64,000 nt of DNA from Candidatus Rokuibacteriota bacterium (GTDB lineage: Bacteria > Methylomirabilota > Methylomirabilia > Rokubacteriales > CSP1-6): NCBI GenBank assembly GCA_003220265.1, contig QHRW01000107.1:1-64000 (forward strand), written 5' to 3'. How positions within the stretch are numbered: the first letter of the stretch is position 1; every line of letters starts with the position of its first letter. A program made the translations under genes and the position numbers. The notes below the pieces were generated by a model that did no database searches, was not told the DNA's origin, and saw only the letters and a program-made list of their open reading frames with translations. Positions 1 to 9,778 of this stretch are shown here, piece after piece.

Positions 1-1
1 C

Positions 2-115
2 CTCGAGATCGTGGCCCAGCCCGAGCGCGTCAATCGCCTCGGCGGCATCTTCGTCAACGAGACCGCGCCCGAGTCCGTCGCCGCCGGCCTGCGCGCTGCC
101 TGGGAAAGACGGTAA
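2..115 (+). CDS. C-terminal end of an unidentified protein (partial)
   Basis: An open frame enters from the left edge and stops with TAA at 113-115, giving 37 residues that end in GLRAAWERR. The codons have the G/C-rich third positions typical of the window, so it is probably the real 3' end of a plus-strand gene converging on the glutamate dehydrogenase. The fragment is too short to assign a family. A family A repeat follows the stop. Confidence 0.5.
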   Translation, partial: LEIVAQPERVNRLGGIFVNETAPESVAAGLRAAWERR

Positions 116-124
116 GGCCCCACC

Positions 125-238
125 GCTTTCGAGCGCCGGCTTTGCCGGCGCAGTCCGATGGTCTGAGGGGAGGCAGGGAGGAGCGCGGCGTCAGCCGCGC
201 GACGACCGCCGGAAGGGGAGCGAAGCTCCCCTCCGGGC
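125..238. repeat. Family A structured intergenic repeat, complete copy
   Basis: Three consecutive hairpins fill the gap between two convergent genes: GCGCCGGC/GCCGGCGC at 133-151 with loop TTT, GCGCGGC/GCCGCGC at 183-200 with loop GTCA, and an imperfect GGGGAGC/GCTCCCC stem with loop GAA at 211-234. The same order recurs in inverted orientation at 55811-55924, and the first hairpin at 7250-7268. Between copies the stem bases differ while pairing is kept. The third hairpin lies directly after the stop of the glutamate dehydrogenase and could act as its terminator, although no T-run follows. Confidence 0.8.
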
Positions 239-239
239 A

Positions 240-1502
<1,263 letters not shown>

Positions 1503-1517
1503 GAGAGCCCTTTCCGT

Positions 1518-1546
1518 TTGACAAGGCGCACCCCGGGTGTCACACT
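1518..1546 (+). promoter_or_regulatory. Candidate promoter for the isc operon
   Basis: A perfect TTGACA lies at 1518-1523. A 17-bp spacer then leads to CACACT at 1541-1546, a poor -10. The position, about 60 bp before the regulator start and just upstream of the IscR-like palindrome, is what an autoregulated isc promoter would show. The weak -10 keeps this tentative. Confidence 0.35.
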
Positions 1547-1553
1547 CTGATTC

Positions 1554-1568
1554 CGACTGAAAGAGTCG
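1554..1568. promoter_or_regulatory. IscR/Rrf2-type operator palindrome
   Basis: CGACT-gaaag-AGTCG is a perfect 5-bp inverted repeat. It matches the core of the E. coli IscR type 1 consensus as I recall it (YYGACTRWWWYAGTCRR) at about 15 of 17 positions; the outer consensus bases are not kept. It sits 39 bp before the ATG of the Rrf2-family gene and just after the candidate -10, so holo-IscR-like binding would block transcription of the operon. Confidence 0.6.
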
Positions 1569-1606
1569 CCGACCAAATGGGTCGGGTAGGGGAGAAGGAC
1601 TAGAGA

Positions 1607-2038
1607 ATGCTCCGCTTCACCAAACGCGCCGACTACGGCCTGATGGCGATCCACTACATCGCCATCCACGACGACCTGGGCGCCGTCAGCGTCAAGCGTA
1701 TCGCGGAGGAGTTCTCCATTCCACAGGAGTTGCTCGCCAAGATCCTCCAGAAGCTCGCCAAGCAGGGGCTGATCGTCAGCCAGAACGGGCCGAAGGGCGG
1801 GTACGTGCTCACCCGCCGCGCGGCGGAGATCTCCGTCGGCGAGGTTGTCCGGGCGCTCGAGGGCCCGATCAACATCGTGTCCTGCCTGGAGGACAGCGAT
1901 TGTCCCCAGATGGAGCGCTGCAGCCTGCGGCGTCCCGTCACGAAGCTCCAGTTGGCGATTACCCAGCTCCTGGACACGATGACCCTGGCCGAGCTGACCA
2001 CTGACGACGTCCCCGAGATTCTCACGATCAAGGGATAG
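1607..2038 (+). CDS. iscR: Rrf2-family iron-sulfur transcriptional regulator, IscR-like
   Basis: A 143-residue Rrf2-family regulator. It has an N-terminal winged helix-turn-helix (about 1-70, with the wing GPKGGYVL at 61-68) and a cluster-binding loop with cysteines 93, 99 and 105, spaced CX5CX5C exactly as in E. coli IscR. It should bind a [2Fe-2S] cluster and repress or activate iron-sulfur genes according to cluster supply. It is the first gene of the isc operon, 12 bp before the IscS-like gene, and the palindrome at 1554-1568 suggests autorepression. Length and cysteine spacing make IscR much likelier than NsrR or CymR. Confidence 0.93.
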   Translation: MLRFTKRADYGLMAIHYIAIHDDLGAVSVKRIAEEFSIPQELLAKILQKLAKQGLIVSQNGPKGGYVLTRRAAEISVGEVVRALEGPINIVSCLEDSDCPQMERCSLRRPVTKLQLAITQLLDTMTLAELTTDDVPEILTIKG

Positions 2039-2050
2039 GACAAAGATCCG

Positions 2051-3277
2051 ATGGCACTGAAGTTTCCGATCTTCATGGACGCCCAGTCGACCACGCCCTG
2101 CGACCCGCGCGTGGTCGAGGCCATGCTGCCGTACTTCACCGAGAAGTTCGGGCACCCGGCCAGCCGCAACCATCCCTTCGGCTGGGAGGCCGAGGCCGCG
2201 GTGGACGCGGCGCGCGGCAAGCTGGCGCGGCTGATCGGCGCGCGCGATCCGAAGGAGCTGGTCTTCACCTCGGGCGGCACCGAGGCGATCAACCTGGCCC
2301 TCAAGGGCGTGGCGGAGATGTACCGGGAGAAGGGCAACCACATCGTCACCACGGTGATCGAGCAGCGCGCGGGCATCGACGTGTGCAAGCGGCTCGAGCG
2401 CCAGGGCTACGAGGTGACGTACGTCCCCGTGCAGCCCGACGGCCTCATCGACGTCGAGGAGATCCGCAAGGCCGTCACCGACAAGACGATCCTGATCTCG
2501 GTGATGTTCGCCAACAATGAAATTGGGACGATCCAGGACATCGCGGCGATCGGCAAGCTGGCCAAGGAGAAGGGGATCATCTTCCACACCGACGCCACGC
2601 AGGCCGTCGGCAAGACGCCGATCGACGTCGAGGCCATGGGGATCGATCTCCTGTCGTGCACGGCGCACCTGATCTACGGGCCCAAGGGCGTGGGCGCGCT
2701 CTACGTGCGCCGCAAGGGCCCGCGCGTGCGGCTGGCGCCGCTCTTCGACGGCGGCGGCCACGAGCGCGGCATGCGCTCCGGCACGCTGCCGGTGCCGCTC
2801 TGCGTGGGCTTCGGCCGCGCGGCGGAGATCGCCCAGGAGAGCATGGCCGCCGAGAACGCGCGCATCGCCAAGCTGCGGGACCGCCTTCAAGACGTGATCC
2901 TGTCCAGCGTGGACGAGGCCTTCCTCAACGGCCGCCCGGACCGCCGGCTGGCCGGGAACCTCAACATCTCGTTCGCGTACGTCGAGGGTGAGTCGGTGCT
3001 GATGGGCCTCAACAAGGAGACCGCGCTGTCGTCCGGCTCGGCCTGCACCTCCTCGACGCTCGAGCCCTCGTACGTGATCGCGGCGCTCGGCGCCAGCGCG
3101 GAGCTGGCCCACTCGTCGATCCGCTTCAGCCTCCACCGGTTCAACACCGACGAGGAGGTCGAGTACGTCGGCCAGCGGACGATCGAGGTCATCAAGCGCC
3201 TGCGCGAGATGTCGCCGCTCTACGAGCTGGCCAAGGAAGGCATCGATCTCAAGACCATCAAGTGGAAGGCCGAGTAA
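2051..3277 (+). CDS. iscS: IscS-like cysteine desulfurase homologue lacking the PLP lysine
   Basis: A 408-residue class V aminotransferase-fold protein, colinear and strongly similar to E. coli IscS from end to end. The substrate cysteine loop is intact (SSGSACTSS, C332), as are the PLP-ring aspartate and glutamine (D181, Q184) and the asparagine in ANNEIG. However the Schiff-base lysine expected in [11 protein letters not shown] is leucine (L207, codon CTG), and the histidine expected in TEHKAV is glutamine (Q105, codon CAG). SLGRF has also become SLHRF. With both catalytic groups gone, ordinary desulfuration is not expected. The gene sits in frame in a complete isc operon, 11 bp before iscU. 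A scaffold or sulfur-acceptor role is inferred; an intact paralogue lies at 8244-9401. Confidence 0.92.
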   Translation: MALKFPIFMDAQSTTPCDPRVVEAMLPYFTEKFGHPASRNHPFGWEAEAAVDAARGKLARLIGARDPKELVFTSGGTEAINLALKGVAEMYREKGNHIVTTVIEQRAGIDVCKRLERQGYEVTYVPVQPDGLIDVEEIRKAVTDKTILISVMFANNEIGTIQDIAAIGKLAKEKGIIFHTDATQAVGKTPIDVEAMGIDLLSCTAHLIYGPKGVGALYVRRKGPRVRLAPLFDGGGHERGMRSGTLPVPLCVGFGRAAEIAQESMAAENARIAKLRDRLQDVILSSVDEAFLNGRPDRRLAGNLNISFAYVEGESVLMGLNKETALSSGSACTSSTLEPSYVIAALGASAELAHSSIRFSLHRFNTDEEVEYVGQRTIEVIKRLREMSPLYELAKEGIDLKTIKWKAE

Positions 3278-3288
3278 GGGGGAGCGCG

Positions 3289-3699
3289 ATGGCATACAGC
3301 GAGAAGGTGGTCGATCACTACAACAACCCGCGCAACGTCGGGTCCTTCGGCAAGGACACGCCCGGCGTGGGCACGGGGCTCGTGGGCGCGCCGGAGTGCG
3401 GCGACGTCATGAAGCTGCAGATCAAGGTGAACCTCGAGACGGGCGTCATCGAGGACGCCAAGTTCAAGACCTTCGGCTGCGGCAGCGCCATCGCCTCGTC
3501 CAGCCTGGCCACCGAGTGGCTCAAGGGCAAGACGGTCGACGAGGCGGCCAAGATCAAGAACACGGACATCGTGAACGAGCTCAAGCTGCCGCCGGTGAAG
3601 ATCCACTGCTCCGTCCTGGCCGAGGACGCGATCAAGGCGGCGCTCGCCGACTACAAGGAAAAGAACGCATCGGCGGCGGCGCCGGTCGCATCGAAATAA
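3289..3699 (+). CDS. iscU: Iron-sulfur cluster assembly scaffold IscU
   Basis: A 136-residue IscU. All cluster-site residues are present: C37 and D39 (ECGDVM), C64 (FGCGSA), and H106-C107 (KIHCSV). The chaperone recognition motif LPPVK is at 100-104, matching the hscB/hscA genes downstream. It assembles [2Fe-2S] clusters using sulfur from a cysteine desulfurase and hands them on with the HscA/HscB chaperones. The chosen ATG follows AAGGGGGAG at 3276-3283; an in-frame upstream ATG at 3262 would overlap the iscS end and adds residues foreign to the family. Confidence 0.96.
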   Translation: MAYSEKVVDHYNNPRNVGSFGKDTPGVGTGLVGAPECGDVMKLQIKVNLETGVIEDAKFKTFGCGSAIASSSLATEWLKGKTVDEAAKIKNTDIVNELKLPPVKIHCSVLAEDAIKAALADYKEKNASAAAPVASK

Positions 3700-3715
3700 C
3701 GGGAGGAGACGACGC

Positions 3716-4045
3716 ATGGCGGTGGCGCTTTCGGAAAACGCGCAGAAGCAGGTGAAGCAGCTCAAGGAGTCCCAGAACCTGCCGGAGAACGTGTTTCTCC
3801 GGATGGGCGTCAAGGGCGGGGGCTGCTCGGGCATGAGCTACAGCCTGGAATTCGACACCGAGCAGGGCCCGCACGACAAGGAGTTCGTGATCGACGGCAT
3901 CAAGGTGGTCGTCGACAAGAAGAGCTACATCTACCTGAACGGCACCACGCTCGATTACGTGCAGCAGGGGCTGACGGGAGGCTTCACGTTCGTCAACCCC
4001 CAGGCCAAATCGAGCTGTGGCTGTGGGACCTCGTTCTCGGCGTAG
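3716..4045 (+). CDS. iscA: A-type iron-sulfur carrier IscA
   Basis: A 109-residue A-type carrier (HesB/IscA family). The three invariant cysteines are C37 in GGCSGMSY and C101 and C103 in the C-terminal SCGCGTSF. It accepts iron or assembled clusters and delivers them to apo-proteins, notably in [4Fe-4S] formation. It follows iscU by 16 bp with a GGGAGGAG ribosome site. A strong hairpin with a short T-run lies between it and hscB, so transcription may be attenuated after this gene. Confidence 0.95.
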   Translation: MAVALSENAQKQVKQLKESQNLPENVFLRMGVKGGGCSGMSYSLEFDTEQGPHDKEFVIDGIKVVVDKKSYIYLNGTTLDYVQQGLTGGFTFVNPQAKSSCGCGTSFSA

Positions 4046-4064
4046 CCGGGCCCGGCGCGCAGGT

Positions 4065-4098
4065 CGAACGGGCCCGACCGAGGGCCCGTTCGTGTTTT
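4065..4098 (+). terminator. Intrinsic terminator or attenuator between iscA and hscB
   Basis: A perfect 11-bp stem, CGAACGGGCCC (4065-4075) with GGGCCCGTTCG (4082-4092), loop GACCGA, is followed by TGTTTT. It has the layout of a rho-independent terminator but stands inside the isc operon, one base before the AGGAGG site of hscB. It may be leaky and set the ratio of IscU/IscA to the chaperones. Confidence 0.65.
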
Positions 4099-4112
4099 AG
4101 GAGGCGGCAAGC

Positions 4113-4783
4113 GTGAGCGACTTCTTCGAGGTGTTCGGTCTCCGGCGCACGCTGGCGATCGACGGGGCGGCCCTGCAGCGGCGGTTCTACGAGCTGTCGC
4201 GGCAGTGGCACCCGGACTTCCACCAGGCGGCGTCCGCCGAGGCGCAGGCGCGCGCGCTGCAGGAGTCCGCGCACGTCAACGCGGCGTACCGCGCCCTGCG
4301 CGATCCGCTGGCGCGCGTCGAGTACCTGATCCGCCTCGAAGCGGGCCGCGCCACCAAGGAAGGCGCCACCCTGAAGCCCAAGGCGCCGCCGGCGCTGCTG
4401 GCCGAGATGTTCGAGATCCAGGAGGCGCTCGAAGAGGCGAAGGCAGGCGCGCTGGACGAGGCTGCCCGCGCCACGCTCTCCGCCCAGCGCGACGCGCTGC
4501 AGGCGCGGATGAGCGAGACCGAGGTCCAGATCACCGGCCCGCTGAGCCAGGCCTGGGACGCCGCCGCGCCTACCGCCCGCCCGGCCGCGTTGAAGGCCCT
4601 CGAGGAAGCGCTCGCCACGCGTGCCTATCTTCGCACCGTCATCGACGACCTGGCCAACGTGCTCGAAGAGGCAGGCGACAACGAGACCTCAGGAAGCGAG
4701 TCATCGAGGGATGCCACGGCTTCGCCGGGGCGGCCCGAGCGAGTGGGGGGTATGGGGGGCCATATCGGGGCCCCCCATCAATA

Positions 4784-4784
<1 letters not shown>
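4113..4784 (+). CDS. hscB: J-domain co-chaperone HscB with repeat-encoded C-terminal tail
   Basis: A 223-residue HscB: J-domain with the HPD motif at residues 33-35, then the helical IscU-binding domain to about residue 190. It recruits IscU to HscA and stimulates its ATPase. The GTG start is 8 bases after AGGAGG. The usual length is about 170-175 residues. Here the last 29 or so residues (including RDATASPGRPERVG) are translated from a family B repeat unit at 4695-4778, so the tail is not ancestral HscB sequence. The stop TAA overlaps the hscA ATG. Confidence 0.9.
4695..4778. repeat. Family B 84-bp repeat, single copy inside the hscB 3' end
   Basis: This stretch matches the units of the array at 45553-45877 through most of its length (CATCGAGGGA, then GCCACGGC, CGGGGCGGCCCGAGCGAG), and looks closest to units 3 and 4. 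It ends in a 10-bp hairpin, ATGGGGGGCC (4752-4761) with GGCCCCCCAT (4769-4778). Compared with the array, the outer pair is A-T instead of C-G and there is one extra G matched by one extra C. It encodes the end of HscB and stops 5 bases before the hscA start codon. Confidence 0.85.
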
Positions 4785-6672
<1,888 letters not shown>

Positions 6673-6673
<1 letters not shown>

Positions 6674-6999
6674 TGGCAGTGCACAAGGTCACGTTTCTCC
6701 CCCTGAACAAGACCGTGGAGGTGGACGACGCCAAGTATCCGCTGGCCGACCACGGCAAGCCGGGCTCGCTGCTCGACATCGCGCTGGCCAACGACATCCA
6801 CCTCGAGCACAACTGCGGCGGCTCCTGCGCCTGCACGACCTGTCATGTGATCGTGAAGGACGGCGCCGAGAACCTCAGCGAGATGCAGGAGGACGAGGAG
6901 GATCGCCTGGACACCGCCGTGGGGTTGACGATCCGCTCGCGCCTGGGCTGCCAGGCGGTGGTCCGCGGCGACGTCGTCGTGGAGGTGCCGGAGTCATGA
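6673..6999 (+). CDS. fdx: [2Fe-2S] ferredoxin of the isc operon
   Basis: A 108-residue adrenodoxin-type ferredoxin with cluster ligands C48, C54, C57 (in NCGGSCACTTCH) and C93 (LGCQ). It supplies electrons for cluster assembly on IscU, probably reducing persulfide. The ATG overlaps the hscA stop (TAATGG). It belongs to the isc operon and is followed by iscX with a 4-base overlap. Confidence 0.95.
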
Positions 7000-7202
7000 G
7001 CCTCAAGTGGCGGGACGCCGAGGACCTCGGGATCGCGCTCAGCGAAAGGTACCCGGACGTCGACCCGCTGACCGTCCGCTTCACCGACCTCCACAAGTGG
7101 GTCACCGAGCTCCCCGACTTCACCGACGACCCCAAGACCTCCAACGAATCCACCCTCGAAAAAATCCAGATGGCCTGGCTCGATGAATACCGAAATCGCT
7201 AG
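6996..7202 (+). CDS. iscX: Fe-S assembly adaptor IscX
   Basis: A 68-residue IscX (YfhJ) protein, about the usual size of 66. It is all-helical and acidic, with the family features LKWRDAEDLGIAL at the start and a C-terminal LDEYRNR. IscX binds the IscU/ferredoxin face of IscS and adjusts the rate of cluster assembly, and may carry iron. The ATGA overlap with fdx makes it the last gene of the operon. Its partner surface may be on the IscS-like protein at 2051-3277 even though that protein seems catalytically disabled. Confidence 0.93.
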   Translation: MSLKWRDAEDLGIALSERYPDVDPLTVRFTDLHKWVTELPDFTDDPKTSNESTLEKIQMAWLDEYRNR

Positions 7203-7240
7203 CCCGCCTTTGAGCGCGATGAGTACCGCAGTCGCTGGTC

Positions 7241-7289
7241 CGCGTTCGAGCGCGGGCTTTGCCCGCGCAATCCGAATTCTGGGGGGGGA
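7241..7289. repeat. Family A structured repeat, partial copy
   Basis: Only the first hairpin and adjoining bases of family A are present: GCGCGGGC (7250-7257), TTT, GCCCGCGC (7261-7268), then a CAATCCGA block and a G-run. Relative to 133-151, one C-G pair has become G-C, so the stem is conserved by compensation. It lies between the convergent iscX and DsrH-like genes. A weakly similar TTTGAGCGCGATGAG block just upstream may be a degraded second copy. Confidence 0.7.
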
Positions 7290-7290
7290 A

Positions 7291-7512
7291 CTACCACGCT
7301 ATAACCTGGTCAGCCTCGAAGATCTCTTCGAGAAGGCCGTCCCAGGAGAGCTCGTCGGGGACGCGGCGGGCGGGGATTCCCGGGGGCGGCGTGACGGTGG
7401 CGCCGGGCAGCAGCGCGAGCGTCACGAGGTCGCCGGCCGCGCTCTGGTGGCCGATCATCTCGAGCGCCAGCGCGGTGTCGCCGGGCTTGAGCAGGTGGAG
7501 GACGCGCGCCAT
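7291..7512 (-). CDS. DsrH/TusB-like sulfur relay subunit
   Basis: A 73-residue protein beginning MARVLHLLKPGD, resembling the small DsrH/TusB members of the DsrE superfamily. It is encoded last in a three-gene reverse-strand set with DsrF- and DsrE-like proteins, as in dsrEFH and tusBCD. It has no cysteine, so the cysteine typical of DsrH is missing. Its ATG overlaps the stop of the preceding gene (ATGA). A structural role in a heterohexamer is inferred from the neighbours; similarity alone is weak at this length. Confidence 0.55.
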   Translation of the reverse strand: MARVLHLLKPGDTALALEMIGHQSAAGDLVTLALLPGATVTPPPGIPARRVPDELSWDGLLEEIFEADQVIAW

Positions 7513-7868
7513 CAGAACACGATGAAGCGGCGGCCCTGGCGCAGCAGCGCGCCGATCGCCTGGCGGGAGACGGGGACGATCGGATGGCCGCCCTCGTTCC
7601 AGTCGGGATCGGTCGGGATGGCGGTCTCCTCGACGTGGAACGGCACGCCCAGCCGTTTGAGGTTGTCCCGGAACTTGGCGATGTCGTCGCCGTCGACCAG
7701 GTCGTCGGTGTCGGCGTCGAGCAGATGGACGGCCGGCCCTCGCAGCACGAACGTCACGTCGTTCTCGCCGGCCACCACGCCCACGCCGATGCGCATGGCC
7801 TCGAACGCGCGGCCCGACGATCGGGGATCGACGCTGATGAGCACGAGGACGGGCTGCGGGTCGGGCAC
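7512..7868 (-). CDS. DsrF/TusC-like sulfur relay subunit (DsrE family)
   Basis: A 118-residue DsrE-superfamily protein with a Rossmann-like alternating beta/alpha pattern (PVLVLISVD, then AFEAMRIGVGVV, DVTFVLRGPAV). It contains no cysteine. It is the middle gene of the reverse-strand trio and starts with GTG ten bases after the DsrE-like stop. In DsrEFH/TusBCD complexes the corresponding subunit is structural and the persulfide sits on DsrE/TusD, in keeping with what is seen here. Confidence 0.6.
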   Translation of the reverse strand: MPDPQPVLVLISVDPRSSGRAFEAMRIGVGVVAGENDVTFVLRGPAVHLLDADTDDLVDGDDIAKFRDNLKRLGVPFHVEETAIPTDPDWNEGGHPIVPVSRQAIGALLRQGRRFIVF

Positions 7869-7878
7869 GGGCGGCGCG

Positions 7879-8202
7879 TCAGTTGAGCGCGATGAACCGA
7901 TCGGTCCCGTTGATCAGGTCGGTCAGCACGACGAGGCCGCAGTACGTCACGCGCTCCGGATCGCGCAGCGGCACGCCGCGCTTCTGGCAGCCGTACGCGC
8001 ATACGAAGAGGCGGGCGCCGCGATCGGACAGCGCGCCGATGCGCGGGTCGTCGAGCGCCCGCACGCCGTCGTCGATCAGGTAGAGATAGAGCTGGGCGCC
8101 GCGATCCAGCGCCGCCCGGGACAGTCCGACGGCCACTTCCAGATTCGCGTGTTCGGGACCGGTCGAGAGCAGCACACCGAGCTTCTTCCTGGCGAGATCC
8201 AC
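7879..8202 (-). CDS. DsrE/TusD-like sulfur carrier
   Basis: A 107-residue DsrE-family protein (LGVLLSTGPEHANLE, then a central alpha/beta core) with cysteines in the FVCAYGCQKRG segment, where DsrE and TusD carry the persulfide cysteine. It should accept sulfane sulfur, most simply from the desulfurase encoded divergently 41 bp away, and relay it with the two small neighbours. The start is GTG without a clear ribosome site. No TusA or TusE homologue is visible, so the final acceptor (tRNA thiolation or another pathway) is unknown. Confidence 0.7.
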   Translation of the reverse strand: MDLARKKLGVLLSTGPEHANLEVAVGLSRAALDRGAQLYLYLIDDGVRALDDPRIGALSDRGARLFVCAYGCQKRGVPLRDPERVTYCGLVVLTDLINGTDRFIALN

Positions 8203-8243
8203 GGCACGCGCAGCGTAACATCGGGACAGAGGGAGAGCAACGA

Positions 8244-9401
8244 ATGACCCGTCGCGTATACCTTGATCACAACGCCTCGACGCCCGTCCATCCGGACGTG
8301 GTGGCCGAGATGCTTCCGTACTTCGGCGAGCGCTTCGGCAATCCGTCGAGCGTCCACGGCTTCGGCCGCGAGGCGCGCGCCGGCGTCGATCTCGCGCGCG
8401 AGCGCATCGCCCGCTTCATGAAGGTGCCGGCCGACGAGGTGGTGTTCACCTCGGGCGGCACCGAGTCCGACAACATGGCGCTCAAGGGCCTCGCCTTCGC
8501 CCGCGGGAAGGGCCACCTGATCACCTCCAGGATCGAGCATCACGCGGTGCTGCGGGCGGCGCAGTGGCTGGAGACCCAGGGCTTCACCGTCACCTACGTC
8601 GGCGTCGACGAGCACGGCATGGTGGATCCCGACGAGGTCAAGCGTGCGATCCGGCCCGACACCATCGGCATCTCGATCATGCACGCCAACAGCGAGGCCG
8701 GCACCATCCAGCCGGTGGCGGCCATCGGCGCGCTGGCGCGCGAGCGCGGGATCCCGTTCCACGTGGACGCCGTGCAGACGTTCGGCAAGCTCGACTTCGA
8801 CGTGAACGCCTGCGGGATCGACCTGCTGTCGTTCTCGGCCCACAAGATCTACGGGCCCAAGGGCGTGGCCGGGTTCTGGATCCGCAAGGGCATCAAGGTG
8901 CAGGCCGTCCAGCACGGCGGCGAGCACGAGCGGCGCCGCCGCGCGGGGACCGAGAACGTGCCCGCCATCGTCGGCTTCGGCAAGGCCGTCGAGATCCGCG
9001 GGCGCGACATGAAGGCGGAACACGAGCGCCTCACGGGGCTCCGCGACCGCCTGTGGGAGGGCATCCGGGCCCGGGTGCCCGACGTGCGGCTCAACGGCCA
9101 TCCGACCGAGCGGCTGCCCGGCACCGCCAATCTCTCCTACCGGGGCGTCGAGTCGGAATCGATCGTGCTCGGCCTGGATCTGAAGGGCATCGGCGTCTCG
9201 GCCGGCTCGGCCTGCACGGCGGGCAGCGTGGAGCCGTCGTACGTGCTGGTGGCGATGGGCCTGCCGCTCGACTGGGCGATGGGCGCGGTGCGCCACTCGC
9301 TCGGGCGCTCGACGACGGTCGAGGACATCGACTACGTGATCGAGTCGGTCGAGCCCATCGTACGCAAGCTGCGGGCGGCGATGCCGGTGGGAGCAGCGTG
9401 A
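8244..9401 (+). CDS. Cysteine desulfurase, IscS/NifS type, catalytically complete
   Basis: A 385-residue class V aminotransferase that converts cysteine to alanine and an enzyme persulfide. All catalytic residues are present: H99 (IEHHAV), the PLP lysine K201 (SFSAHKIYG), D175 (HVDAVQ) and the mobile-loop cysteine C324 ([10 protein letters not shown]). It starts after AGGGAGAG, and its stop overlaps the GTG of the scaffold gene. It is the only desulfurase in the window able to do normal chemistry and probably feeds the scaffold downstream and perhaps IscU at 3289. Divergence from the sulfur-relay trio suggests it also supplies them. Confidence 0.94.
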   Translation: MTRRVYLDHNASTPVHPDVVAEMLPYFGERFGNPSSVHGFGREARAGVDLARERIARFMKVPADEVVFTSGGTESDNMALKGLAFARGKGHLITSRIEHHAVLRAAQWLETQGFTVTYVGVDEHGMVDPDEVKRAIRPDTIGISIMHANSEAGTIQPVAAIGALARERGIPFHVDAVQTFGKLDFDVNACGIDLLSFSAHKIYGPKGVAGFWIRKGIKVQAVQHGGEHERRRRAGTENVPAIVGFGKAVEIRGRDMKAEHERLTGLRDRLWEGIRARVPDVRLNGHPTERLPGTANLSYRGVESESIVLGLDLKGIGVSAGSACTAGSVEPSYVLVAMGLPLDWAMGAVRHSLGRSTTVEDIDYVIESVEPIVRKLRAAMPVGAA

Positions 9402-9778
9402 GATACAGCCCCACGCTGCTCGACCACTTCCTGAACCCGCGCAACGCCGGGCTCATGCGCGAGCCCGACGGCACGGGCGTGGACGAGTACGAGGGCTGCG
9501 GCGACCTGGCGCGGTTCTTCCTGCGGGTGCGCGACGGGCGCGTGACCGAGGTGCGGTTCCAGACGTACGGGTGCGGGCCCACGATCGCCGCCGCCAGCGC
9601 GGCCAGCGAGAAGGTGGTCGACCGCCCGGTCGAGGAGCTGCTGAACCTGAAAGCCCAGGAGGTGGAGGACGCCGTGGAGGGATTGCCGGAGGACCGCAAG
9701 CACGCGGCCGACGTCGTCGCCGGCGCGCTGCGGGCTGCCGCGCTCGACGCGCTTCGCCGCCGGGAAGGGGAGGCCTGA
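9398..9778 (+). CDS. IscU/NifU-like scaffold lacking one ligand cysteine
   Basis: A 126-residue IscU/NifU-N family protein. Ligand positions C34 and D36 (EGCGDL), C59 (YGCGPT) and H102 are kept, but the third cysteine, expected directly after the histidine (HC in IscU), is alanine (KHAADV, A103). The LPPVK chaperone motif is replaced by LPEDR. The protein may therefore hold clusters differently or act as a carrier. Its GTG start overlaps the desulfurase stop (GTGA), and its own stop overlaps the cysE start. The partnership with the intact desulfurase is clear from the operon. Confidence 0.88.
   Translation: MRYSPTLLDHFLNPRNAGLMREPDGTGVDEYEGCGDLARFFLRVRDGRVTEVRFQTYGCGPTIAAASAASEKVVDRPVEELLNLKAQEVEDAVEGLPEDRKHAADVVAGALRAAALDALRRREGEA

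Noticed and set aside
3262..3288. Earlier ATG for iscU
   Set aside because: It lies inside the end of iscS and adds nine residues foreign to IscU; the ATG at 3289 has a strong ribosome site.
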